A DNA stretch of 64,000 nt, from positions 248,001 through 312,000 of the forward strand of contig NZ_JARHTP010000010.1 in assembly GCF_029223485.1 (NCBI RefSeq). Direction: 5' to 3'. Below the pieces are notes generated by a model. The model saw only the letters and a program-made list of their open reading frames with translations, searched no databases and was not told the origin of the DNA. Positions 56,501 through 64,000 of this stretch are shown here, one piece after another (position 1 is the first letter of the stretch; each line of letters starts with the position of its first letter). The position numbers were made by a program, and so were the translations under genes. The stretch is from Streptomyces coacervatus (GTDB lineage: Bacteria > Actinomycetota > Actinomycetes > Streptomycetales > Streptomycetaceae).

Positions 56501-57322
56501 TCAGCCCCGCAGCTCCGCCAGCACCGCATCCGTGAACACCGGCCACACCTCGACCGCCCAAGGCCCGAACGCCCGGTCCGTCAGCGCCACGCCGGCCACC
56601 CCCGCATCCGGGTCGACCCACAGGAACGTACCCGACTGACCGAAGTGCCCGAAGGTCCGCGGCGACGAGGAACTCCCCGTCCAGTGCGGGGACTTGGAGT
56701 CGCGGATCTCGAAGCCCAGGCCCCAGTCGTTCGGGTTCTGGTGGCCGTACCCCGGCAGGACGCCCTTCGTGCCCGGGTACTGGACCGTCATCGCCTCGGC
56801 GACCGTACGCGGGTCCAGCAGGCGCGGCGCCTGCACCTCGGCCGCGAAACGCAACAGGTCCTCGACCGTCGAGACGCCGTCCTTGGCGGGGGAGCCCTCC
56901 AGGGACGTGCCGGTCATCCCCAACGGCTCCAGCACCGCCTGCCGCAGATACTCCCCGAACGGGATGTCCGTCGCCTTGGCGATGTGGTCGCCGAGCTGCT
57001 CGAACCCGGCGTTGGAGTACAGCCGCCGCTCCCCGGGCGGCGCCGTCACCCGGTGCTCGTCGAACGCCAGCCCCGAGGTGTGGGCCAGCAGATGGCGGAC
57101 CGTCGAGCCGGGCGGCCCGGCCGGTTCGTCGAGCTCGATCGCCCCCTCCTCGTACGCGACGAGGGCGGCGTACGCGGCGAGCGGCTTGGTGACCGAGGCG
57201 AGCGGGAAGCGGTGGCCTGCCGGGCCATGGGTGCCGAGGACCGTGCCGTCGCCACGCACCACACCCGCCGCGGCGGTGGGAACCGGCCAGTTTTCGATCA
57301 GCGCAAGGCTCTGCAAGGACAT
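56501..57322 (-). CDS. Serine hydrolase, beta-lactamase fold
   Basis: A 273-residue protein. The SxxK nucleophile is SVTK (residues 43-46), the YxN motif is YSN (near 101) and a late HFGQSG takes the place of KTG. It has no signal peptide. This fits the class C-like esterase/peptidase group. LLAHTSGLAFDEHRV is a characteristic segment. The substrate is unknown. The downstream side carries the family-2 repeat and the convergent pirin gene. Confidence 0.88.
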   Translation of the reverse strand: MSLQSLALIENWPVPTAAAGVVRGDGTVLGTHGPAGHRFPLASVTKPLAAYAALVAYEEGAIELDEPAGPPGSTVRHLLAHTSGLAFDEHRVTAPPGERRLYSNAGFEQLGDHIAKATDIPFGEYLRQAVLEPLGMTGTSLEGSPAKDGVSTVEDLLRFAAEVQAPRLLDPRTVAEAMTVQYPGTKGVLPGYGHQNPNDWGLGFEIRDSKSPHWTGSSSSPRTFGHFGQSGTFLWVDPDAGVAGVALTDRAFGPWAVEVWPVFTDAVLAELRG

Positions 57323-57340
57323 GCGGACGAGCCTAAGCGC

Positions 57341-57811
57341 TCACAACCTGAGCTCCAGCAAAGGGTCCGGCTTGGGCTTGAAACCGAGGGAGACGTACAG
57401 CGGCTCGGCCTCCGCGGACGCGGTCAGGTGCACCCGCGCGGCACCGCGCTCGCGGAACCAGTCCAGCAGTGTGTCCATGCACGCGCGCGCGTAGCCGCGA
57501 CGGCGCGCGTCCGGGTCGGTTGCGACGCTGAACACGTAACCGACCGTCCCGTGCGGATCGCCCGCCTTCCCGATCCGGTAGTCGACCGTCCCGGCCACCA
57601 GCGCCGCCAGCGCCCCCGGCCGCTCCGGATGGTCGACGACGAACGCGGCGAAGCTCCCGTCCGCCTCGCCCAGCCGCTCCCGCAGCCCCGGCAGTGACTC
57701 CTCGTGCCAGTCCGTGGCAGGATCCGACCCCGGCATCGAATCGATCATCACCTGGCGCAGCCGCAGCACTTCCGGCGCGTCCTCGGGCACGGCCCGGCGT
57801 ACAAGACTCAT
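57341..57811 (-). CDS. GNAT-family N-acetyltransferase
   Basis: A 156-residue acyl-CoA-dependent acetyltransferase. The acetyl-CoA P-loop is in VFSVATDPDARRRGYARACMDTLL (RRRGYA as RxxGxA), followed by the beta-bulge segment VHLTASAEAEPLYVSLGFKP. The acceptor is not predictable. It lies 18 nt upstream of the serine hydrolase on the same strand and is probably co-transcribed. Divergent from the MerR gene. Confidence 0.88.
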   Translation of the reverse strand: MSLVRRAVPEDAPEVLRLRQVMIDSMPGSDPATDWHEESLPGLRERLGEADGSFAAFVVDHPERPGALAALVAGTVDYRIGKAGDPHGTVGYVFSVATDPDARRRGYARACMDTLLDWFRERGAARVHLTASAEAEPLYVSLGFKPKPDPLLELRL

Positions 57812-57874
57812 GACCCGCACGCTAGTCACCGCCATCGCGCCATGTCCCGCCGATTTCTTACCGGTTCCGCTTGC

Positions 57875-57890
57875 TTGGAGTGCACTCGAA
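57875..57890. promoter_or_regulatory. MerR-type operator/promoter
   Basis: TTGGAGTGCACTCGAA with a perfect 10-bp core GAGTGCACTC (57878-57887) lies 19-34 nt before the MerR start. MerR regulators bind between widely spaced -35 and -10 boxes; TTGCTT (57871) and CATAGCG (57894) are possible boxes. Confidence 0.5.
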
Positions 57891-57908
57891 GGCCATAGCG
57901 TTGAGGCC

Positions 57909-58379
57909 ATGACGGTGATGGAGACCACGCCCACCAGGACCGACAGCTGCAGCGCCCCACCCCAGGCGCACCGGCGCCCCGAAGGCCAGGACAGTTACAC
58001 GATCAGCGAGGTCGTCGCGTTCACCGGCCTGACCGCGCACACCCTGCGCTGGTACGAGCGCATCGGCCTGATGCCGCACGTGGACCGCTCGCACACGGGT
58101 CAGCGCCGCTACAGCAACCGCGACCTCGACTGGCTGGACCTCGTCGGCAAGCTCCGGCTCACCGGTATGCCGGTCGCCGACATGGTGCGGTACGCGGAGC
58201 TGGTGCGCGAGGGCGACCACACGTTCGGCGAACGGTTCGAGCTGCTGGAGCAGACCCGCCGGGACGTGCTGACCCGGATCGCGGAGCTGCAGGACACCCT
58301 CGCGGTGCTCGACCGGAAGATCAGTTTCTACGCGGACGCCGACCGCGCCCGTGCCTACGAGGCGGAGAAGGCGCGATGA
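57909..58379 (+). CDS. MerR-family transcriptional regulator
   Basis: A 156-residue regulator. The MerR winged helix (YTISEVVAFTGLTAHTLRWYERIGLMPHVDRSHTGQRRYSNRDLDWLDLVGKLRLTGMPVADM) is followed by a coiled-coil helix and lacks metal-binding Cys clusters, so it probably senses an organic compound. It overlaps the aldo/keto reductase start by ATGA and probably controls that operon through the palindrome just upstream. Confidence 0.92.
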   Translation: MTVMETTPTRTDSCSAPPQAHRRPEGQDSYTISEVVAFTGLTAHTLRWYERIGLMPHVDRSHTGQRRYSNRDLDWLDLVGKLRLTGMPVADMVRYAELVREGDHTFGERFELLEQTRRDVLTRIAELQDTLAVLDRKISFYADADRARAYEAEKAR

Positions 58380-59392
58380 CGGACAGCAGGATCCCGACCG
58401 TACGACTCGGCGCGGACGGCCCCGAGGTCGGCGTACAGGGCCTCGGCTGCATGGGCATGAGCTTCGCCTACGGCCCCGCCGACGCGAAGGAGTCGCGGGC
58501 CGCCCTGGAGCGGGCCCTGGAGCTGGGCGTCACGCTGTACGACACGGCGGAGGGCTACGGCGACGGCGACAACGAGCGCTTCCTGTCGCCCTTCTTCAAG
58601 GCGCACCGGGACGACGTCGTCATCGCGACCAAGTTCGGCGTACGGGTCCCGGCGGGCGACCGCACCAAGCGGGTCATCCGCGGCGACGCCCCGTACGTCC
58701 GCCAGGCCGTCGAGGGCAGCCTGCGCCGCCTCGACGTCGACGTCATCGATCTCTACTACATGCACCGGCGCGATGTGAACGTGCCGATCGAGGAGACCGT
58801 CGGCGCCATGGCCGAGCTGGTCGGCGAGGGCAAGGTCAAGCACCTCGGCCTCAGCGAGGTCACCGCCGACGAACTGCGCGCCGCGCAGGCCGTGCACCCG
58901 ATCGCCGCCGTCCAGTCGGAGTGGTCCCTCTTCAGCCGGGACATCGAGACCAACGTGGTGCCGGCCGCCCGCGAACTGGGCGTGGCCCTGGTCCCCTACT
59001 CCCCGCTCGGCCGCGGCTTCCTCGCCGGCTCCTTCTCCAACGCGGAGAAGGACCTGACCGACGGCGACGTCCGCCGCACGATGCCCCGCTTCCAGGGCGA
59101 CAACGCGGCCACCAACGCAACCCTCCTGGAACCGATCCGCACGGTGGCCGCAGCACACGGTGCCTCGCCGGCTCAGATCGCCCTGGCCTGGGTCCAGCAA
59201 CGAGCGGACGTACACGGCCTCGCGGTGGCCCAGATCCCGGGCACGACAAAGCGCCACCGGGTGGAGGAGAACGCGGCGGCGACGACGATCCTCCTGACGG
59301 AGGACGAGCTGGCTGCGCTGGAGCCAATCGCGTCAAAGGTGGCGGGAACGCGGTACCCGGACATGCGGTTCGCTTCTGCCGGGCGCGAGTAG
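58376..59392 (+). CDS. Aldo/keto reductase
   Basis: A 338-residue NADPH-dependent barrel oxidoreductase. The catalytic tetrad is visible as Asp and Tyr in LYDTAEGYGDGDNERFL, Lys in VIATKFGV and His in LYYMHRRD. The C-terminal QIPGTTKRHRVEENAAA gives the NADP site. The family with MerR partner and the YghZ/Gfo-like LGLSEVTADELRAAQ segment is common in Streptomyces. It reduces aldehydes or ketones and is probably induced through MerR. A family-1 repeat follows. Confidence 0.93.
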   Translation: MTDSRIPTVRLGADGPEVGVQGLGCMGMSFAYGPADAKESRAALERALELGVTLYDTAEGYGDGDNERFLSPFFKAHRDDVVIATKFGVRVPAGDRTKRVIRGDAPYVRQAVEGSLRRLDVDVIDLYYMHRRDVNVPIEETVGAMAELVGEGKVKHLGLSEVTADELRAAQAVHPIAAVQSEWSLFSRDIETNVVPAARELGVALVPYSPLGRGFLAGSFSNAEKDLTDGDVRRTMPRFQGDNAATNATLLEPIRTVAAAHGASPAQIALAWVQQRADVHGLAVAQIPGTTKRHRVEENAAATTILLTEDELAALEPIASKVAGTRYPDMRFASAGRE

Positions 59393-59408
59393 CGGCTATT
59401 CGCTTTTA

Positions 59409-59437
59409 GGGGCGCGGGGAACTGCGCGACCAGCCAC
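59409..59437 (+). repeat. Intergenic repeat family 1, copy 7
   Basis: GGGGCGCGGGGAACTGCGCG then ACCAGCCAC, 17 nt after the aldo/keto reductase stop, preceded by TTTTA. Confidence 0.88.
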
Positions 59438-59477
59438 ACTCAACCCGCACCAGCCAACGAACCGAACCCGGCAGACG

Positions 59478-60344
59478 CTAAAGCTCCGCCAACAACTCCG
59501 CCTTCTTAACGGAGTACTCCTCATCCGTCACCAGCCCCGCCTGATGCAGTTCCCCCAGGTGACGGATCCTTTCGGCGATGTCGGCGGGGTCGCGGCGCGG
59601 CGCGGAGGCCGATACGGCAGCCGCCGCTCCACGGCCCCGCACAGCTGCAAGCACGGCCGCCGCAAACGGCAACGACTCATGCACCGGGCCGTACCCCAGC
59701 CCGAACACCACAGCCCCCGGATCCTGATCCACCTGCGTAGCCGCCGCAGCGTCGCGTCGAAGCAACCGCAGATGCCCCTCGAACACCTCGGGTGACCGCC
59801 ACTCCACCCCGCTCAGCTCACCGACCGGAAAACTCTGGTCCCCGGCCTTCCACTTCGCCGAGGACGCCCCCGTCCAGAACCACCGGAAGTGCACGGTCTT
59901 CCCGTCGAAGGACGCCTTCGCGTCGTACGCCTTGAACTGCCGGGGTGCCTCGGGCGCGGCCACCAGATACCGCTCGGCCGCCTCGCCGTCGCCTTTCAGC
60001 TGCGCCCGCAGCTCATCGGCGTAGTACTCGGCGAGAGTGTCCCGCTCGGCGGGCAGCACCAGCCGGTACGGGTCGCACCCTTCCTTGAGCTGTCCCGCCG
60101 CGGCCTCCAGCAACGGATCGGCCCCGGGCCGCACCTCGGCCCGCAGTACGACGGTGCCGCGCTTCCCGGGGGTCAGCGTCACCCCGGAGATCGCCTCCAG
60201 AGGCACTCGGCGTTCCCCCAGCGCCTGGAAGAGCTTGGGTGTTCGAATCCCCCGTTCGTAACGGATGAGCACGGAGTCGGACTCGAACTCCCAGGCGGCA
60301 TGAAATCCGGCCAGTACATCACCCATGCGGCTCATCGTAGGCAT
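59478..60344 (-). CDS. DUF4429 protein with C-terminal SHOCT motif
   Basis: A 288-residue protein. Two related segments (residues about 4-110, DVLAGFHAAWEFESDSVLIRYERG; and 135-240, VHFRWFWTGASSAKWKAGDQSFPVGELSGVEWR) form duplicated DUF4429/PH-like domains. The SHOCT motif is at the end (DPADIAERIRHLGELHQAGLVTDEEYSVKKAELLAEL). I chose the ATG at 60344 because AAGGAG lies 6 nt upstream; ATGs at 60335 and 60326 are alternatives. Function unknown; SHOCT ends often mediate oligomerisation. Confidence 0.85.
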   Translation of the reverse strand: MPTMSRMGDVLAGFHAAWEFESDSVLIRYERGIRTPKLFQALGERRVPLEAISGVTLTPGKRGTVVLRAEVRPGADPLLEAAAGQLKEGCDPYRLVLPAERDTLAEYYADELRAQLKGDGEAAERYLVAAPEAPRQFKAYDAKASFDGKTVHFRWFWTGASSAKWKAGDQSFPVGELSGVEWRSPEVFEGHLRLLRRDAAAATQVDQDPGAVVFGLGYGPVHESLPFAAAVLAAVRGRGAAAAVSASAPRRDPADIAERIRHLGELHQAGLVTDEEYSVKKAELLAEL

Positions 60345-60392
60345 GACCCGCTCCTTCGTCTCCACCCCGCGCAGACCGCAGTTTCTGCGCCT

Positions 60393-61610
60393 CTACGCGC
60401 GTCGGGCCGCGGTCGATCCGGACAAACCCTCCTGGCACACGCTCTCCTCGCGTGCGCAGTGCACCGACTGGTACGCGCCAACACCGATCTCCGCGAAGTT
60501 CAGCACGCTCTCCGTGCCCGGTTCGAAGTAACCGGCGTGCCCCTTCGCGCCCCGCGCGGACAGCACCCGTGCCCCGAACGCGGCCGACACCGGGTCGGCC
60601 CCGTGGCCCAGCCCGCCGACCTCCAGGTGCGGCACGTCCTGGACCCAGTCCGTGGCGTCCCGCATCGCCCACACCTGGGCGGAGGTGCGCAGATGGGAGG
60701 CCTTCTCGACGCGCATGCCGGGGCTGGCGGCCACCGCTATGTCGGCCACCCGGCGCGGCAGTGAGGGTGCGGCGATTCCGCACACCACGGAGCCGTAGCT
60801 GTGGCAGAACAGCGACACCGGCGCGCGGCCGGGCAGACCGCGCAGCATCGCGTTCAGCCGCAGCGCACCCTCGGCCGCGCGCATCGCCGTAGCCGAGTCG
60901 ATGCCGAGCCCGGCGGGCGCCGTGTAGTCGGCCCAGGCGATCACGGCCGTACGCGTCGTCGGGCTCGCCGCCTTCTCCGCCGCGTACAGCGACTTGGCCA
61001 TGCCCACGGGCGCCGAATACGGGCGGTTGGTCTTCTGGAAGGTGAGCAGGTCGGTGTCGACGCCGGGGACGACGACCGACACGCGCTCGGCCTGCTCCAG
61101 GTTCCCGATCACCTCCGCGACCCGCCCCGAACCCTCGGGGTCGAAGGCGAGGATGTGCCGGCCCTTGTGCAGCAGCGACTCATAGCGGTGCATACGGCGG
61201 CCCGCGTCCTGCTGCCCGACGGGCGAGAGCCGGCTGTCGTGCATGCGCCCCAGCTCGACCTTGCGCTGCTCAGCGAGTGCAACACGGTTGGCGCGGTAGC
61301 GCAGCGCGACGGGCGCGCCGTTCATGTTGCCGACCGCGAGGGGATAGCGGCGGGCGAGGTGGGCGCGTTCCTGAGCGGTGAGCGAGGCGAAGAAGCGGGC
61401 GAGGCGGGCGGGGGACGCGTCGGGGTCCGGCAGCCGGTGTCCGTGGATGCGGCCGTGCTCCCAGGAGGAGATCGAGGCCTGCAGCGGAGTCACCAAGCGG
61501 TGGCTGTGCAGGGCCGTCCACCCGGTGGTCGCCAGCATCACGAACACGACGGCCAGGGCGAGCAGTGCGCGCCAGACGTTCAATTGCGGGGAGGTGTCGA
61601 AGGAAGTCAC
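60393..61610 (-). CDS. DUF1023 alpha/beta hydrolase, membrane-anchored
   Basis: A 405-residue protein starting at a GTG. One N-terminal membrane helix (residues about 13-33, ALLALAVVFVMLATTGWTAL) anchors an extracellular domain. The DUF1023 hydrolase region (about 160-380) contains the nucleophile motif FCHSYGSVVCG (Gly-x-Ser-x-Gly-like), VVPGVDTDLLTFQKTNRPY and LGHGADPVS with Asp. Family members are likely lipases or esterases. A 21-nt periodic repeat lies just upstream. Confidence 0.87.
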   Translation of the reverse strand: MTSFDTSPQLNVWRALLALAVVFVMLATTGWTALHSHRLVTPLQASISSWEHGRIHGHRLPDPDASPARLARFFASLTAQERAHLARRYPLAVGNMNGAPVALRYRANRVALAEQRKVELGRMHDSRLSPVGQQDAGRRMHRYESLLHKGRHILAFDPEGSGRVAEVIGNLEQAERVSVVVPGVDTDLLTFQKTNRPYSAPVGMAKSLYAAEKAASPTTRTAVIAWADYTAPAGLGIDSATAMRAAEGALRLNAMLRGLPGRAPVSLFCHSYGSVVCGIAAPSLPRRVADIAVAASPGMRVEKASHLRTSAQVWAMRDATDWVQDVPHLEVGGLGHGADPVSAAFGARVLSARGAKGHAGYFEPGTESVLNFAEIGVGAYQSVHCAREESVCQEGLSGSTAARRA

Positions 61611-61693
61611 TGGGAGGACACACTAGGAGAACGAGAGGGTCTCGCGTGAGTCGAGTGACGGGGATCACGTTTCGATAAACGTGCTGATGACCT

Positions 61694-61744
61694 CAGCGTG
61701 TCTCATTTGTGCCCCAGCGTGTCTCACATGTGCCTCAGCGTGTC
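61694..61744. repeat. Three copies of CAGCGTGTC at 21-nt spacing
   Basis: CAGCGTGTCTCA occurs at 61694-61705 and 61715-61726, and CAGCGTGTC at 61736-61744, where it forms the last codons and stop of the TetR gene. The 21-nt period is two helical turns. It may be an operator array for the DUF1023 gene or a slippage product. Confidence 0.75.
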
Positions 61745-62361
61745 CGCCAGCTCTCCGTGAGTGCGGGGCCCACCTGTTCGAGGTACGAAATCGTCAACGC
61801 GCGCATCGCCTCGACGCTGAAGTCCTCCCCGGTGCTCCACTGCCGTTCCGTCACCCGCATCACCCCGCCGAAGACCGCCACCGCCAGGCGTGGCCGGGGG
61901 TCGGCGGCCACGTCGAGGCCCTCGCGCTCGGCGAGCACGCGCGCGATGGTGTCCTCGGTCTCCTCGTTGCGCCGCAGATGCGCGGCGAGCAGGACGGGCG
62001 TCGACTCGATCACCCGGTACATACGCAGATACAGCTCGATCGGTACGACGGCCTCGATGACCTCGTGGAGGGTGTCCCAGCCCTCCAGGACCGCCTGGCG
62101 CAGCGCCGCCATCGGCGCCTCCTCGGCCGGCCGCTCGCGCACGGCCTCGACGAACCGCACCACCGCCAGCTCCTGCAGGGCGAGCGCGGCCTCCTCCTTG
62201 CCGGCGAAGTAGCGGAAGAAGGTGCGCTGCGAGACGTCGACGGCCTCGGCGATGTCGTCGACGGTCGTGCGGTCGTACCCGCGGGTGGTGAACAGTTCGA
62301 CGGCGGCCCGCAGCAGCGCGTCCCGGGTGCGCTGTTTCTTGCGTTCGCGGAGTGTTTCCAT
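61735..62361 (-). CDS. TetR-family regulator of the MFS transporter
   Basis: A 208-residue regulator. Helix-turn-helix: RDALLRAAVELFTTRGYDRTTVDDIAEAVDVSQRTFFRYFAGKEEAAL (residues about 13-60), with a C-terminal TetR_C domain. It is divergent from an EmrB/QacA-type exporter across 66 nt containing a palindrome, the common arrangement for drug-efflux repressors. Ligand unknown. Confidence 0.92.
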   Translation of the reverse strand: METLRERKKQRTRDALLRAAVELFTTRGYDRTTVDDIAEAVDVSQRTFFRYFAGKEEAALALQELAVVRFVEAVRERPAEEAPMAALRQAVLEGWDTLHEVIEAVVPIELYLRMYRVIESTPVLLAAHLRRNEETEDTIARVLAEREGLDVAADPRPRLAVAVFGGVMRVTERQWSTGEDFSVEAMRALTISYLEQVGPALTESWRTR

Positions 62362-62365
62362 ATAC

Positions 62366-62378
62366 GTCAGTTACTGAC
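62366..62378. promoter_or_regulatory. Palindrome GTCAGT-T-ACTGAC in the TetR/MFS promoter region
   Basis: A 6+1+6 inverted repeat 5 nt before the TetR start, with further TGTCA half-sites at 62391 and 62410. It is probably the TetR operator controlling both genes. A TTGACA on the minus strand (62392-62397) could be the TetR -35 box. Confidence 0.5.
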
Positions 62379-62427
62379 TTGTGAATTGGTTTGTCAATTG
62401 TCAGCGACTGTCACTAGCCTCGAACAC

Positions 62428-64000
62428 ATGACTAGTCAGACCACCATCGACACGACGGGGCCGGGGGACAAGGCGCCGGCAGCCCCGTCGGACGCGCCGC
62501 CGGCCGCCGGGCTGCGCGGCCACCCGTGGTTCACCCTCATCACCGTCGCCGTCGGGGTCATGATGGTGGCCCTCGACGGCACCATCGTGGCCATCGCCAA
62601 CCCGGCCATCCAGAAGGACCTCAAGGCGAGCTTCGCCGACGTCCAGTGGATCACCAACGGGTACTTCCTCGCCCTCGCGGTCTCGCTGATCACCGCCGGC
62701 AAGCTCGGCGACCGCTTCGGCCACCGGCAGACCTTCCTGATCGGCGTGACCGGCTTCGCGGCCGCCTCCGGCGCCATCGGCCTGTCGAACAGCATCGCCG
62801 CGGTCGTCACCTTCCGCGTCTTCCAGGGCCTGTTCGGCGCGCTGCTGATGCCGGCCGCGCTCGGCCTGCTGCGTGCGACCTTCCCGGCCGAGAAGCTCAA
62901 CATGGCCATCGGCATCTGGGGCATGGTCATCGGCGCCTCCACCGCCGGCGGCCCGATCCTCGGCGGCGTCCTGGTCGAGCACGTCAACTGGCAGTCGGTG
63001 TTCTTCATCAACGTGCCGGTCGGCGCGATCGCCCTGGTCCTGGGCCTGCTGATCCTGCTCGACCACCGCGCCGAGAACGCTCCGCGCTCCTTCGACCTCC
63101 TCGGCATAGCCCTGCTCTCGGGCGCGATGTTCTGCCTGGTCTGGGCCCTGATCAAGGCCCCCGCCTGGGGCTGGGGCGACGGGAAGACGTGGACGTTCAT
63201 AGCCGTCTCGCTCGTCGGCTTCGTCCTCTTCTCCTTCTGGGAGACGAAGGTCAAGGAGCCGCTGATCCCGCTCGGCCTCTTCCGATCGATCCCGCTCTCG
63301 GCGGGCGTCGTGCTGATGGTGCTGATGGCCATCGCGTTCATGGGCGGCCTGTTCTTCGTGACGTTCTACCTGCAGAACGTGCACGGCATGAGCCCGATCG
63401 ACGCCGGCCTGCACCTGCTGCCCCTCACCGGCATGATGATCGTCGGCTCCCCGCTCGCGGGCGCAATGATCACCAAGCTGGGCCCGCGCATCCCGCTGGC
63501 CGGCGGCATGGCGGCCACCGCGATCGCCATGTACGGCATGTCCACGCTCCAGACGGACACCGGCAGCGCAGTCATGTCGCTCTGGTTCGCCCTCCTCGGC
63601 CTCGGTCTCGCGCCGGTCATGGTCGGCGCCACGGAGGTCATCGTCGGCAACGCGCCCATGGAGCTCTCCGGCGTCGCCGGCGGCCTCCAGCAGGCGGCGA
63701 TGCAGATCGGCGGCAGCCTCGGTACGGCGGTGCTGGGCGCCGTCATGGCCTCCAAGGTCGACGGCGACCTGGCCGGCAACTGGAAGGACGCCGGACTCCC
63801 GCCGCTCACGCAGCCCCAGCTGGACCAGGCCTCCGAGGCCGTCCAGGTCGGCGTGGCCCCGGTCGCCAAGGGCACCCCGGAGGCGATCGCGGCGAAGATC
63901 GCGGACGTCGCGCACGACACGTTCATCTCCGGCATGAGCCTGGCGTCCCTGGTCGCCTGCGGCGTCGCGGTCGTGGCGGTCTTCGTCGCCCTGCTCACCA
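62428..64000 (+). CDS. MFS drug exporter, DHA2 (EmrB/QacA) family, 3' end missing
   Basis: About 524 codons are present before the window ends. After a Pro/Ala-rich cytoplasmic start, the 14-helix transporter begins (WFTLITVAVGVMMVALDGTIVAIANPAIQKDL). The family motif C-type LDGTIV is followed by DVQWITNGYFLALA and GKLGDRFGHRQTF (motif A) and by motif-C-type GPILGGVLVEHVNWQSVFFINVPVG. Such pumps export antibiotics or cationic drugs by proton antiport. It is divergent from the TetR gene. The C-terminus and terminator lie outside. Confidence 0.94.
   Translation, partial: MTSQTTIDTTGPGDKAPAAPSDAPPAAGLRGHPWFTLITVAVGVMMVALDGTIVAIANPAIQKDLKASFADVQWITNGYFLALAVSLITAGKLGDRFGHRQTFLIGVTGFAAASGAIGLSNSIAAVVTFRVFQGLFGALLMPAALGLLRATFPAEKLNMAIGIWGMVIGASTAGGPILGGVLVEHVNWQSVFFINVPVGAIALVLGLLILLDHRAENAPRSFDLLGIALLSGAMFCLVWALIKAPAWGWGDGKTWTFIAVSLVGFVLFSFWETKVKEPLIPLGLFRSIPLSAGVVLMVLMAIAFMGGLFFVTFYLQNVHGMSPIDAGLHLLPLTGMMIVGSPLAGAMITKLGPRIPLAGGMAATAIAMYGMSTLQTDTGSAVMSLWFALLGLGLAPVMVGATEVIVGNAPMELSGVAGGLQQAAMQIGGSLGTAVLGAVMASKVDGDLAGNWKDAGLPPLTQPQLDQASEAVQVGVAPVAKGTPEAIAAKIADVAHDTFISGMSLASLVACGVAVVAVFVALLT

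Overview
The window is a piece of a high-GC actinobacterial chromosome, almost certainly Streptomyces. The signs are the codon bias, frequent GTG starts, 4-base ATGA/GTGA overlaps, paired HTH/DUF397 regulators, an SCO2400-family protein, DUF3145, and an intact fabD-fabH-acpP-fabF operon next to a FasR-type regulator. I see no integrase, insertion sequence, CRISPR array, rRNA or tRNA. The fab operon and the general gene order look like the core chromosome. From memory the order resembles the SCO2385-SCO2408 part of S. coelicolor, but I could not check this.

Layout. 1-5.8 kb: 5' end of a glycosyltransferase, a PorA-type DUF3068 protein, DUF2613, a PucR regulator, a short-chain reductase, then IclR regulator plus SMP-30 lactonase. 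5.8-9 kb: a translationally coupled trio of FAD oxygenase, MAB_1171c-type membrane protein and HExxH metallopeptidase. 9.2-22.6 kb: GH51 arabinofuranosidase, Tat-exported GH35 beta-galactosidase, Rrf2 regulator, a TlpA-like lipoprotein, secreted proteins (DUF4360, intradiol dioxygenase, an unknown Cys-containing protein), an HTH/DUF397/ATP-binding trio and a secreted GH43 arabinanase. 22.7-27.2 kb: a p-hydroxybenzoate-hydroxylase-like enzyme, an O-methyltransferase with an extra N-terminal domain, and an aminotransferase with a Pro/Met tail. 27.4-36 kb: galM, a sugar ABC transporter (permease, ATPase, binding protein), a U32-like barrel protein, a zinc dehydrogenase and an enolase-superfamily dehydratase. 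36.3-45.3 kb: SCO2400 family, MarR, NADP oxidoreductase, Ohr, a serine hydrolase and several small membrane or unknown proteins. 45.4-50 kb: GH3 beta-glucosidase, second galM, GDSL lipase. 50-56 kb: DUF3145, fabF, acpP, fabH, fabD, fasR, pirin. 56.5-64 kb: serine hydrolase, GNAT, MerR plus aldo/keto reductase, DUF4429, DUF1023 hydrolase, and a TetR/MFS pair cut by the window end.

How it works together. Much of the first 50 kb looks like a plant-polysaccharide locus. Exported GH43 and GH35 enzymes and cytoplasmic GH51 and GH3 enzymes would release arabinose, galactose or glucose. The chvE/mmsA/mmsB-type transporter would import them and GalM would interconvert anomers. The zinc dehydrogenase, SMP-30 lactonase and enolase-superfamily dehydratase fit an oxidative (sugar to lactone to acid to keto-deoxy acid) route. 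A 16-bp palindrome close to GTTCGAWATTTCGAAC lies upstream of the IclR gene, GH51, GH43, the U32-like gene and the dehydratase operon. This suggests one IclR-controlled regulon. The fab operon makes malonyl-ACP and extends fatty acids, with a TTTTGT-N9-ACAAAA palindrome in front of fabD. Two families of intergenic repeats are scattered through the window, seven copies of one and two of the other.
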